From: Candidatus Scatosoma pullicola
GTDB taxonomy: Bacteria; Bacillota; Clostridia; Christensenellales; Borkfalkiaceae
Direction of reading: 5' to 3'
Assembly (NCBI GenBank): GCA_018712725.1
Contig: DVGN01000071.1
Span: 1-39,189 of the forward strand
DNA length: 39,189 bases
How positions within the stretch are numbered: the stretch's first letter is position 1; each line of letters begins with the position of its first letter. This document shows positions 19,050-27,217 of the stretch, piece after piece. Under the pieces are notes generated by a model. That model made no database searches. It worked only from the letters and a program-made list of their open reading frames with translations, and was not told where the DNA came from. Position numbers and translations under genes: made by a program.

Positions 19050-20426
19050 ATGGACAAAATCAGATTGCTGCAAGAAAGAAAGGCGAAAATCGAGGAAGCC
19101 GGCAAAGAAATACGGGGAGACATCGCCTCCCTTGTCGATGAAGACAGCTTTGTGGAGCTTTCCGCATTCAGCTTTTCCCGGAACGAGTTTTACGGGGAGG
19201 ACGCCGAAGGCGAAGGGGTCGTGACCGGCTTCGCGACGGTGGACGGCTACCCGTATTATATCGTGGCGCAGAATTTCAAAGTGCTTTCCGGCGGCGTTTC
19301 CAAGGCGAATTGCGACAAGATCGCCAAGTGCCTGGACGAAGCGGAAAAGAATCTGACGCCCGTCATCTATCTGCTTAGCACGCACGGCGTTCAGGTGGGC
19401 GAAGGGATCCCCGTTCTCGAAGGATTGGGCAAGCTCCTCCGCCGCAGCACCCAGCTCAAAGGGGTGGTTCCCCAGTTTGCCGTCGTGAACGGCGAAGTGT
19501 ACGGTTCGGCGGCGATGCTCGCGGCGATCGCGGACTTCTCCTTCTTCATCGAAAAGAAGAGCGTTCTCGCCATCAACAGTCCCTTCGTCCTCTCCGCGAA
19601 GGCGGGCAAAAATCTGTCCAAGGAAGAAGTCGGCGGGGCGGAAGCCCTGAAAAACAGCGGACTTCCGAGCTTTACGGTCGGCGGACTTTCCGAAGTGCGG
19701 GAAAAGATCGCGGCGATTGCCTCTCTCGTCAATATCTCCGAGACGGACATGCCGGAAGGGGGGCTGAACGCAGCCATTCCCGCCCTCAACGAAAGGGCGA
19801 CGGCGGAAAACATCCTGGCCGCGTTCGAGAGCGCCGTAGAGATCGGCGCGGGATATGAAGGGGACGTAAAGACGATCCTCGGCCGGATCGGCGGCATTTC
19901 CGTGGCGGCGGTCGTGTTCGCCGGCAGCGAAGAGGGCGTGGAGCTCACGGCGGGAAAGTTCGCGAAGATCAAGGATTTTGCGGAACTCGCCTGCTGCCGG
20001 CAGCTTCCCTTCGTCGTGTTCGCCAATGTCAGGGGCATCGAGCCGACGATGGCGGCAAACGACAGCCGGGTCATGAAGGAAGCGGCGGAATATCTCGATA
20101 TGCTCGACACCATCGATACGGCGAAGATCGCCGTCGTGTACGGAAAGGCGGTCGGTCTGGGATATTCGCTGTTCGCGGCGAAGTCGGCGGGCTTTGACTA
20201 TACCTGCGCCTTTGCCACGGCGAAGATCGCCCTTTTCGACAGCGCGCAGGGCGCCGTCGTGGAACTCGGCAAGGGAAAAGAAGGGGGCGAAAAGCTCGAA
20301 CAGAGATACGCAGACGAAAATTCCGATCCCATCAACGCGGCAAAGGACGGCTATATCGACGCCGTGATCGAACCGCAGTACGTCCGTCAGTACCTCATCG
20401 CATCCTTGCAGATGCTCTCCAAATAA
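19050..20426 (+). CDS. divergent carboxyltransferase (MmdA/PccB/12S-like) subunit
   Basis: VDEDSFVELSAF, GEGVVTGFATVDGYPYYIVAQNFKVLSGGVSKANCDKIAKCLDEA, RGIEPTMAANDSRVMKEAAEYLDMLDTIDTAKIAVVYGKAVGLGY; GGAGG RBS before ATG 19050. Confidence 0.85.
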   Translation: MDKIRLLQERKAKIEEAGKEIRGDIASLVDEDSFVELSAFSFSRNEFYGEDAEGEGVVTGFATVDGYPYYIVAQNFKVLSGGVSKANCDKIAKCLDEAEKNLTPVIYLLSTHGVQVGEGIPVLEGLGKLLRRSTQLKGVVPQFAVVNGEVYGSAAMLAAIADFSFFIEKKSVLAINSPFVLSAKAGKNLSKEEVGGAEALKNSGLPSFTVGGLSEVREKIAAIASLVNISETDMPEGGLNAAIPALNERATAENILAAFESAVEIGAGYEGDVKTILGRIGGISVAAVVFAGSEEGVELTAGKFAKIKDFAELACCRQLPFVVFANVRGIEPTMAANDSRVMKEAAEYLDMLDTIDTAKIAVVYGKAVGLGYSLFAAKSAGFDYTCAFATAKIALFDSAQGAVVELGKGKEGGEKLEQRYADENSDPINAAKDGYIDAVIEPQYVRQYLIASLQMLSK

Positions 20427-20438
20427 GGCGGTGGCAGT

Positions 20439-20807
20439 ATGTGGAATCTTTTAGCGGATACGACTTCCCTCCCCGAGGGATACCAGGATCCCGGAATCGG
20501 AACGGTGGCGCTGTACGCGCTGTTGGGATTTATCGTCGTCTTTATCGGGATCGCCTTTCTGGTGTTTGTGATCTGGATTATCGGCTCCGTCGCGCATAAG
20601 CTGTCCGGGAAGCCGGCGGAAAAGCATGCTTCTTCCGCGGTTGCCGCCGGAAAGGAGGCGCAGACGCAGCCGGCAGCGGCATATGCCGCCGACGCGGAAG
20701 CGCTGTCGGAAGAGACGGTCGCGGTCATCACCGCCGCGATCATGGCGTATTACGCCAAGGAAAAACCGGGCTGCGGTTTTACGGTGAAAAGAATCAGGAA
20801 AATTTAA
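20439..20807 (+). CDS. sodium pump decarboxylase gamma subunit (OadG family)
   Basis: Small protein with one N-terminal TM (GTVALYALLGFIVVFIGIAFLVFVIWIIG) and a polar/Ala-rich tail, in operon context. Confidence 0.78.
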   Translation: MWNLLADTTSLPEGYQDPGIGTVALYALLGFIVVFIGIAFLVFVIWIIGSVAHKLSGKPAEKHASSAVAAGKEAQTQPAAAYAADAEALSEETVAVITAAIMAYYAKEKPGCGFTVKRIRKI

Positions 20808-20819
20808 GGAGAAATCATC

Positions 20820-21245
20820 ATGCGCAATTTTGTCATCACTGTCAACGGAAAAAGTTATCAGGTAGCCGTCGAAGAAGTGGGGGCGGTCGCCTCCGCGCCC
20901 GTTCAGCCCGTTTCCATGCCCGCTCCCGCTGCGGTTCCCGCAGCGCCCCAGGCGGCTCCCGCACCTGCGGCTCAGCCCGCACCCGCACCCGCACCCGTTG
21001 CGGCTCCTGCGGCGCCCAAGGCGACGCCTGCGAACGGCGAGAAAGTGCTGTCTCCCTTCCCCGGGCTCATCAAGGAATTGCTCGTGGCGGAAGGCGCGGC
21101 GGTCAAAAAGGATCAGCCCGTACTCGTTCTCGAAGCCATGAAGATGGACAACGACATCACCGCGCCCTGCGACGGTACGGTTTCTTTCTGCGTGGATAAG
21201 GGCGCCAATGTCGAATCCGACACCGTCCTCTGCGTGATCTCCTGA
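20820..21245 (+). CDS. biotin carboxyl carrier protein (1.3S/GcdC-like)
   Basis: Pro/Ala-rich linker followed by the biotinylation motif VLEAMKMDNDI. Confidence 0.93.
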   Translation: MRNFVITVNGKSYQVAVEEVGAVASAPVQPVSMPAPAAVPAAPQAAPAPAAQPAPAPAPVAAPAAPKATPANGEKVLSPFPGLIKELLVAEGAAVKKDQPVLVLEAMKMDNDITAPCDGTVSFCVDKGANVESDTVLCVIS

Positions 21246-21265
21246 TCGGAAAAGGAGCGGTATCC

Positions 21266-22465
21266 ATGATGCAGAATTTACTCGTCAGCATCGGAGAGAT
21301 GCTGAAGGGGCTGTGGGAGTCGTCGGGGCTGAACGCGGGAACGTGGCAGAATTATGTCATGCTCCTCATCTCCTTCGTGTTGTTTTATCTCGCGATCGTC
21401 AGAAAGTTCGAGCCGCTGCTCCTCTTGCCCATCGCGTTCGGCATGTTCCTCATCAACCTGCCGGGGGCTTATAATATCCTTTGGGGCAGATACGCGGAAG
21501 GGGTGGAACACACCTATGACAACGTCCTTCCCGAATCCCGCGGACTTTTGTGGTATCTCTTCTACGGGGTGGAAAACGTCATCTATCCGCCTCTCATCTT
21601 CCTGGGCATCGGCGCGATGACCGATTTCGGCCCCCTGATCGCCAACCCCAAGAGCATGTTCATGGGCGCGGGGGCGCAGCTGGGCATTTTCCTGGCGCTC
21701 ATTTTCGCGTCGGTGTGCGGCTTCGATCTCGCGGCGGCTTGCTCGATCGCGATCATCGGCGGCGCGGACGGCCCCACGGCGATTTACACGACGCAGTTCA
21801 TGTCGCAGTTCACGCCCGACGATCTGCTTTCGGCAATCGCGATCGCGGCGTATTCGTACATGGCGCTCATTCCCATGATCCAGAAGCCGTTGATGCGCTG
21901 GATCGTCCCCAAGAAGGAAAGGGCGATCCGCATGAAGCAGCTCCGCAAGGTCAGCAAGCTGGAAAAGATCGTGTTCCCGATCGTGGTCACGCTGGTCGTG
22001 GGGCTTCTGCTCCCCGACGCCGTGCCCCTGCTCGGCATGCTCATGCTCGGCAACCTGCTCCGCGAATCGGGTGCGACCGAACGCCTTTCTTCCCAGGCGC
22101 AGAACGGGCTGATGAATACGATCACCATTTTTCTCGGTGTGGCTGTGGGCTGCAAGGCGTACGGCGAAGTGTTCCTCACCCTCAATACCATTATAATCAT
22201 TTTCCTCGGCGTGTTCGCCTTCGGGTTCGGCACGGTGGGAGGGCTTCTGATCGGCCGCCTTATGTGCAAGCTGTCCCACGGGCAGATCAATCCGCTTATC
22301 GGCAGCGCGGGCGTTTCGGCGGTGCCCATGGCGGCGCGCGTTTCCGAAGACGTCGGGCGGGAGACCGATCCCAACAACCATTTGCTGATGCACGCGATGG
22401 GACCCAACGTGGCGGGCGTCATCGGCTCGGCGATCGCGGCAGGATTCCTGATTTCCCTGTTCTGA
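21266..22465 (+). CDS. Na+-translocating decarboxylase beta subunit (OadB/GcdB/MmdB family)
   Basis: GIGAMTDFGPLIANPKSMFMGAGAQLGIF, IIGGADGPTAIYTT, GNLLRESGATERLS, NPLIGSAGVSAVPMAARV. Confidence 0.95.
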   Translation: MMQNLLVSIGEMLKGLWESSGLNAGTWQNYVMLLISFVLFYLAIVRKFEPLLLLPIAFGMFLINLPGAYNILWGRYAEGVEHTYDNVLPESRGLLWYLFYGVENVIYPPLIFLGIGAMTDFGPLIANPKSMFMGAGAQLGIFLALIFASVCGFDLAAACSIAIIGGADGPTAIYTTQFMSQFTPDDLLSAIAIAAYSYMALIPMIQKPLMRWIVPKKERAIRMKQLRKVSKLEKIVFPIVVTLVVGLLLPDAVPLLGMLMLGNLLRESGATERLSSQAQNGLMNTITIFLGVAVGCKAYGEVFLTLNTIIIIFLGVFAFGFGTVGGLLIGRLMCKLSHGQINPLIGSAGVSAVPMAARVSEDVGRETDPNNHLLMHAMGPNVAGVIGSAIAAGFLISLF

Positions 22466-22505
22466 AAATTGCCGCGGGGATAAAAATCGAGAGGTAAATA
22501 CAACT

Positions 22506-23927
22506 ATGGAAATAAAGACGCAAAACAAGAAAATCATGATCACGGAGACCATTCTGCGCGACGCGCACCAGTCGCAGGCGGCGACGAGAATGCGTCTCGA
22601 CGAGATGCTCCCCGTACTCGAACAGCTGGACGACATCGGCTATTATTCCCTTGAAGCGTGGGGGGGCGCGACGTTCGATTCCTGTCTCCGCTATCTCAAC
22701 GAAGATCCCTGGGAGAGGCTGCGCACCCTGAAAGCGCACCTGAAAAAGACGCCCATCCAGATGCTCTTGCGCGGGCAGAACCTGTTGGGCTATCGCCATT
22801 ATGCGGACGATCTCGTGGAGAAATTCGTCGAGAAGTCCATCGAGAACGGCGTGGGCGTCGTCCGCGTGTTCGACGCGCTCAACGATCCGAGAAATCTCGA
22901 AACGTCGATGAAGGCGATCAAGAAGTACGGCGGCGTCTGCGAAGCGACCATCTGCTATACGACCGGCCCCGTCTACACCAAGGAATATTTCGTGCACCTG
23001 GGCAAACAGCTGGAGGACATGGGCGCGGACAATATCTGCCTCAAAGACATGGCAAATCTGCTGCTGCCGTTTGAGACCTACGAACTCGTCAAAGCGCTCA
23101 AAGAGGCGCTTCGCCCCGAGACCAAACTCCACCTGCACACCCACAACACGACGGGCACGGGGGACATGGACTATCTCATGGCGATCCTCGGCGGCGTGGA
23201 CATCGTGGATACGGCGCTTTCGCCCCTCGGCAACGGCACGTCGCAGCCCGCGACCGAGCCTCTCGTCGCCACCCTCAACGGGACGGGATACGACACGGGC
23301 ATCAGGATCGAGAAGCTGCTGCCCCTCGTCGAACACTTCAAGAAGGTGGAAAAGAGGCTGAAAGACGACGGCATTCTCACCGAAAAGGTCAAGGGAATCG
23401 ACGTCAACACCCTCATTTACCAGGTGCCCGGCGGCATGCTCTCCAACCTCATCAGCCAGCTGAAAAAAGCGGGCAAGGAAAACAAGCTCATGGAGTGCCT
23501 CGCCGAAGTGCCCAACGTCCGTAAGGACTGCGGCTATCCGCCTCTCGTGACCCCTTCTTCGCAGATCGTCGGCACGCAGGCGGTGCTCAACGTCATCATG
23601 GGCGAGCGGTATAAGATGGTCACCAAGGAGACCAAGGATCTGTTTGCCGGCAAATACGGCAAGCTGCCCATGCCCGTGAACGAAGAAGTGGCGAAAAAGG
23701 TGCTCGGCGACGCCAAGCGGATCGATTACCGCCCCGCCGACGACCTCAAGCCCGAATACGAAGAGACCAAGCAGAAACTCATCGATCTCGGCTATTACGA
23801 GAAAGAGGAGGACGTGCTTTCCTATGCGGTGTTCGAACAGGTCGCCGAAAACTTCTTCAAGTGGAGAGAGGCGCAGAAAAAGGGCGTAGACAGAGATCTG
23901 GCAAAGGGCGAAGTCTATCCCGTCTGA
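22506..23927 (+). CDS. oxaloacetate decarboxylase alpha / transcarboxylase 5S-type subunit without a C-terminal biotin domain
   Basis: ITETILRDAHQSQAATRMR, EAWGGATFDSCLRYLNEDPWERL, MLLRGQNLLGYRHYADD, LHTHNTTGTGDMDYL; ends at residue 473 without a biotinyl domain. Confidence 0.94.
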   Translation: MEIKTQNKKIMITETILRDAHQSQAATRMRLDEMLPVLEQLDDIGYYSLEAWGGATFDSCLRYLNEDPWERLRTLKAHLKKTPIQMLLRGQNLLGYRHYADDLVEKFVEKSIENGVGVVRVFDALNDPRNLETSMKAIKKYGGVCEATICYTTGPVYTKEYFVHLGKQLEDMGADNICLKDMANLLLPFETYELVKALKEALRPETKLHLHTHNTTGTGDMDYLMAILGGVDIVDTALSPLGNGTSQPATEPLVATLNGTGYDTGIRIEKLLPLVEHFKKVEKRLKDDGILTEKVKGIDVNTLIYQVPGGMLSNLISQLKKAGKENKLMECLAEVPNVRKDCGYPPLVTPSSQIVGTQAVLNVIMGERYKMVTKETKDLFAGKYGKLPMPVNEEVAKKVLGDAKRIDYRPADDLKPEYEETKQKLIDLGYYEKEEDVLSYAVFEQVAENFFKWREAQKKGVDRDLAKGEVYPV

Positions 23928-23952
23928 ACGGACAATCGATGAATTTTCCGAC

Positions 23953-23983
23953 AATTCCGGCGCAGAACGCGCCGGAATTTCTT
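23953..23983 (+). terminator. intrinsic terminator
   Basis: AATTCCGGCGC-agaac-GCGCCGGAATT followed by TCTT. Confidence 0.65.
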
Positions 23984-24030
23984 ACGGCTCCTGAAAAGAA
24001 AAGGGAGACGGGCACGGGTGCGGAGGCGGT

Positions 24031-25278
24031 ATGAAAAGAGTGTGCGTGATCGGGGGCGGGGCGTCCGGATTGATGGCGGCGTATGCCGCCGCGAAAAACG
24101 GAAACGATGTGCTCCTGCTCGAAAAAAACGAAAAACTCGGCAAAAAGATCTATATCACGGGAAAGGGACGGTGCAATCTGACCAACGACACGACGCCCGA
24201 CTCCTTTTTCGAAAACGTCGTCCGCGGGGGGAAATTCCTCCGCGGTGCGATCTATGCCTTTCCGCCCCGCGAGACCATGCGCTTTTTTTCCGAACGGGGG
24301 CTCTCTCTGAAAACGGAGAGGGGAAACCGCGTCTTTCCCTCCTCCGATCACGCCAGCGACGTCACTAAAACGCTGGAAAAAGCCTGTCGGGAGGCGGGCG
24401 TCCGCATTCACCTCAACGAGACCGTTCTCCGGCTCTCTCAGCAATGTCCTATGTCAGACATAATTACTATGCCTCACATAGTCGGTGTGGTGACGGATAA
24501 AGAAACTTATGACTGCGACGCGGCGATTGTGTGTACGGGCGGATTGAGTTATCCCTCCACCGGCTCCACGGGGGACGGCTATCGCTTTGCGGCGGAAGCC
24601 GGGCATTCTCTCGTCGATCGGGTGCCGGCGCTGTGCGGCGTCGAACTCGAAGGGGATTTCTATAAAGACTTGCAGGGGCTGACGCTGAAAAACGTCGCTC
24701 TGAGCGCAAAGCGGGGGGATAAGTCCGTCTACGAAGGATTCGGAGAACTGCTCTTCACCCATTTCGGCATCTCCGGACCGCTGGCGCTGACCCTTTCTTC
24801 TCTCATCAACCGGATTCCCGCGCGGGAGCTGTCGCTGCGGCTGGATTTCAAGCCCGCGCTCGGCGAAGAGACGCTGGACAGGCGGATCCTGCGCGATTTC
24901 GAAAAGTACAAGAACAAGCGGCTTTGCAACGCGCTCGCCGATCTGCTGCCCGGAAAACTCATTCCGGCGGTGCTTGCCGCGGGCGGGTCGGACGGGATGA
25001 AGAGCGTGCATTCGGTCACGAGGGAAGAGCGGCGGAAACTGCTCGGCGCCCTGAAAGGATTTCCCATGCGGGTAAAGGGATTGCGGGGCTTTTCGGAAGC
25101 GGTGGTGACGTCGGGGGGCGTCAGTCTGTCGGAGATCAATCCCAAAACGATGGAGTCGAAAAGGGTAAAGGGGCTGTATTTTTGCGGCGAAGTGCTGGAT
25201 GCGGATGCGTTTACGGGCGGATTCAATCTGCAGATCGCCTTCGCGACGGGATACGCGGCGGGCAGCGGCATAAAATAA
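24031..25278 (+). CDS. NAD(P)/FAD-dependent oxidoreductase, HI0933 family
   Basis: VIGGGASGLMAAYAAAKNGNDVLLLEKNEKLGKKIYITGKGRCNLTND, CTGGLSYPSTGSTGDGYRFA, GGVSLSEINPKTMESKRVKGLYFCGEVLDADAFTGGFNLQIAFATG. Confidence 0.93.
   Translation: MKRVCVIGGGASGLMAAYAAAKNGNDVLLLEKNEKLGKKIYITGKGRCNLTNDTTPDSFFENVVRGGKFLRGAIYAFPPRETMRFFSERGLSLKTERGNRVFPSSDHASDVTKTLEKACREAGVRIHLNETVLRLSQQCPMSDIITMPHIVGVVTDKETYDCDAAIVCTGGLSYPSTGSTGDGYRFAAEAGHSLVDRVPALCGVELEGDFYKDLQGLTLKNVALSAKRGDKSVYEGFGELLFTHFGISGPLALTLSSLINRIPARELSLRLDFKPALGEETLDRRILRDFEKYKNKRLCNALADLLPGKLIPAVLAAGGSDGMKSVHSVTREERRKLLGALKGFPMRVKGLRGFSEAVVTSGGVSLSEINPKTMESKRVKGLYFCGEVLDADAFTGGFNLQIAFATGYAAGSGIK
24449..24481. repeat. 33-bp paired palindromic element, copy D, inside the HI0933-family CDS
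   Basis: C-TATGTCAGACATA-ATTAC-TATGCCTCACATA-G; unit centres 24456 and 24474 (18 bp); encodes ..PMSDIITMPHIV... Confidence 0.8.
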
Positions 25279-25312
25279 AGCGGAACCCGTGCAAAATGCC
25301 GTCGGAAATCGC

Positions 25313-25342
25313 TTGACGGAACCGCCGGTTTGTGTGTATAAT
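25313..25342 (+). promoter_or_regulatory. putative sigma-A promoter
   Basis: TTGACG-18 bp-TATAAT upstream of the aroH-cmk fusion. Confidence 0.65.
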
Positions 25343-25431
25343 GAAGTGTATGATTACGGATGTTCCGCCTGTGTGCGGGGCCCGGAAAATACGGCGGAAA
25401 AATTTCGGAGTATGACGGGAGAGGACATCGG

Positions 25432-26439
25432 ATGACGATTATTCGCGGCGCCACGACGGCGGAACGGGACAGCGGAGAAGAAATTGCGGGCGCGGTCAAA
25501 GAGCTTCTGGACGAAATCTTCGCGCGCAACGCCCTGAAAAGGGAGGAGGTGAAAGGCTTTCTCTTTTCGCTGACTTCCGATCTGCATTCCAGACATCCCG
25601 CCAAGGCGGCGAGGGAGAGCGGATACGATTTCGCGCCGCTGTTCGCCTGCGTCGAGCCGGATATAGACGGGGGACTTCCCCGCTGTATCCGCGTCATGCT
25701 CTTTACCGAACGGGCGGGCGGCGCCGTCCACGTCTATCTGAGAGGTGCAAAGGCCTTGCGAAAGGATATTTCTGAAATTTACAACATCGCGCTGGACGGC
25801 CCCGCGGGGAGCGGGAAAAGCACGGTGGCAAAGCGGATAGCCGACGACTATCACATCCTCCATCTCGATACGGGCGCGATGTACCGCGCCTGCGCGCTGG
25901 CGGCTCTTCGCCGCGGGATAGATCCCGGGGACGCGGAAGAGGTAGAGAAGATGCTGAACACGCTCGGGCTGGAAATCCGCTATGAAGGGGGCAGGCAGCA
26001 TACGGTGCTGGACGGAGAGGACGTCTCGGAGGAGATCCGCAAGAACGAAGTCTCTCTGGCGGCGTCGGACATTTCCGCCCATCCCGCCGTGCGGAAGAAG
26101 ATGGTGGAGATGCAGCGGAAGATCGCTGCGGGCACTTCCTGCGTGCTCGACGGGCGGGACATCGGCTCCGCCGTGCTCCCGGACGCCAGGTTCAAATTTT
26201 TCCTGACCGCCGACAGCGGCGTGCGCGCCCTGCGCCGGCAGAAAGAGCTGGCGGAAAAGGGGCAGAACGTCGATTTCGAAAGGCTGAAAGAAGAGATCGA
26301 AAAACGGGACAAACAGGACTCCGAACGGGAATTTTCCCCCCTGAAAAGGGCGGAGGACGCCGTCATCGTCGACACGTCGGACATGGATATAGAAGAGGTC
26401 GTGGCGAAGGTCAAATCGCTGATCCAGTCGAAAATCTGA
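25432..26439 (+). CDS. fusion: AroH-class chorismate mutase (N-terminal) + (d)CMP kinase (C-terminal)
   Basis: N-terminal TIIRGATTAERDSGEEIAGAVKELLDEIFARNALKREEVKGFLFSLTSDLHSRHPAKAARESGYDFAPLFACVEPDIDGGLPRCIRVMLF..VHVYLRGAKALRKD (AroH); C-terminal IALDGPAGSGKSTVAKRIADDY..HLDTGAMYRACAL..VLDGRDIGSAVLPDARFKFFLTA (Cmk). Confidence 0.92.
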   Translation: MTIIRGATTAERDSGEEIAGAVKELLDEIFARNALKREEVKGFLFSLTSDLHSRHPAKAARESGYDFAPLFACVEPDIDGGLPRCIRVMLFTERAGGAVHVYLRGAKALRKDISEIYNIALDGPAGSGKSTVAKRIADDYHILHLDTGAMYRACALAALRRGIDPGDAEEVEKMLNTLGLEIRYEGGRQHTVLDGEDVSEEIRKNEVSLAASDISAHPAVRKKMVEMQRKIAAGTSCVLDGRDIGSAVLPDARFKFFLTADSGVRALRRQKELAEKGQNVDFERLKEEIEKRDKQDSEREFSPLKRAEDAVIVDTSDMDIEEVVAKVKSLIQSKI

Positions 26440-26483
26440 CCGGTCAACAGAAAAATAAAAAAACGGACGGGAGAGGAAAGGAT

Positions 26484-27212
26484 ATGGAAGAGAAAAAAGC
26501 GGAACAGAGCGACAAAAAAGCGGCAAAGGCAAAGGCGCGGACGATCACCGTCGCCGCCGATAAAAAGGGCAGGCACGTGATGCCGCTGCTGAATTTTCTG
26601 CGCGCGATCGTCATTCCCGTGTTCTGGCTCTGCCTGCCTTTCCGCTTTTACGGAAACAGGAAGGTGAAGGACGGCGCGTGCGTGTACGTGTGCAATCACT
26701 ACCGCATCTGGGACGTCATCTATCCCGCCGCCACCACCTCCGAAGGCATTCATTTCGTATCCAAGAAGTCGGTGACGACCAACTGGTTCATGAAGGGTTT
26801 CTGCAAGAGGCTCAAAGTCATCGAAGTCAATCGGGACGGATCGGACGTGCGCGCCGTGATGGATTCCCTCAAATGCCTGCGCAACGGGGAGAAAATCTCC
26901 CTCTTCCCCGAAGGGACGCGCAACAAGACGGGTACGGAGGAGATGCTTCCCTTCAAGGGGGGCGCCGCCGTGATGGCGATCAAGGCGAAAGCGCCCGTCG
27001 TGCCCATGATGATCTACAAAAAGCCCAGGCCTTTCCGGCTCAATCATATCCTGATCGGCGAGCCGTTCGAACTTTCGGAATATTACGACAGGAAGCTGAC
27101 GGAGGAGGATATAAAGGAGGCGGACGACAAACTCCGGGAAAAACTCGTTTCCCTCAGGGAGGAACACAGACAGTTTCTCGCCGCGAAAAAGGCGGGAAAG
27201 AAGGGGAAATAA
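26484..27212 (+). CDS. plsC: 1-acyl-sn-glycerol-3-phosphate acyltransferase (PlsC family)
   Basis: Acyltransferase motifs CNHYRIWDVIYP and FPEGTRNKTGTEEMLPFKGGAAVMAIKAKAPVVPM. Confidence 0.92.
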   Translation: MEEKKAEQSDKKAAKAKARTITVAADKKGRHVMPLLNFLRAIVIPVFWLCLPFRFYGNRKVKDGACVYVCNHYRIWDVIYPAATTSEGIHFVSKKSVTTNWFMKGFCKRLKVIEVNRDGSDVRAVMDSLKCLRNGEKISLFPEGTRNKTGTEEMLPFKGGAAVMAIKAKAPVVPMMIYKKPRPFRLNHILIGEPFELSEYYDRKLTEEDIKEADDKLREKLVSLREEHRQFLAAKKAGKKGK

Positions 27213-27217
27213 CGGGC

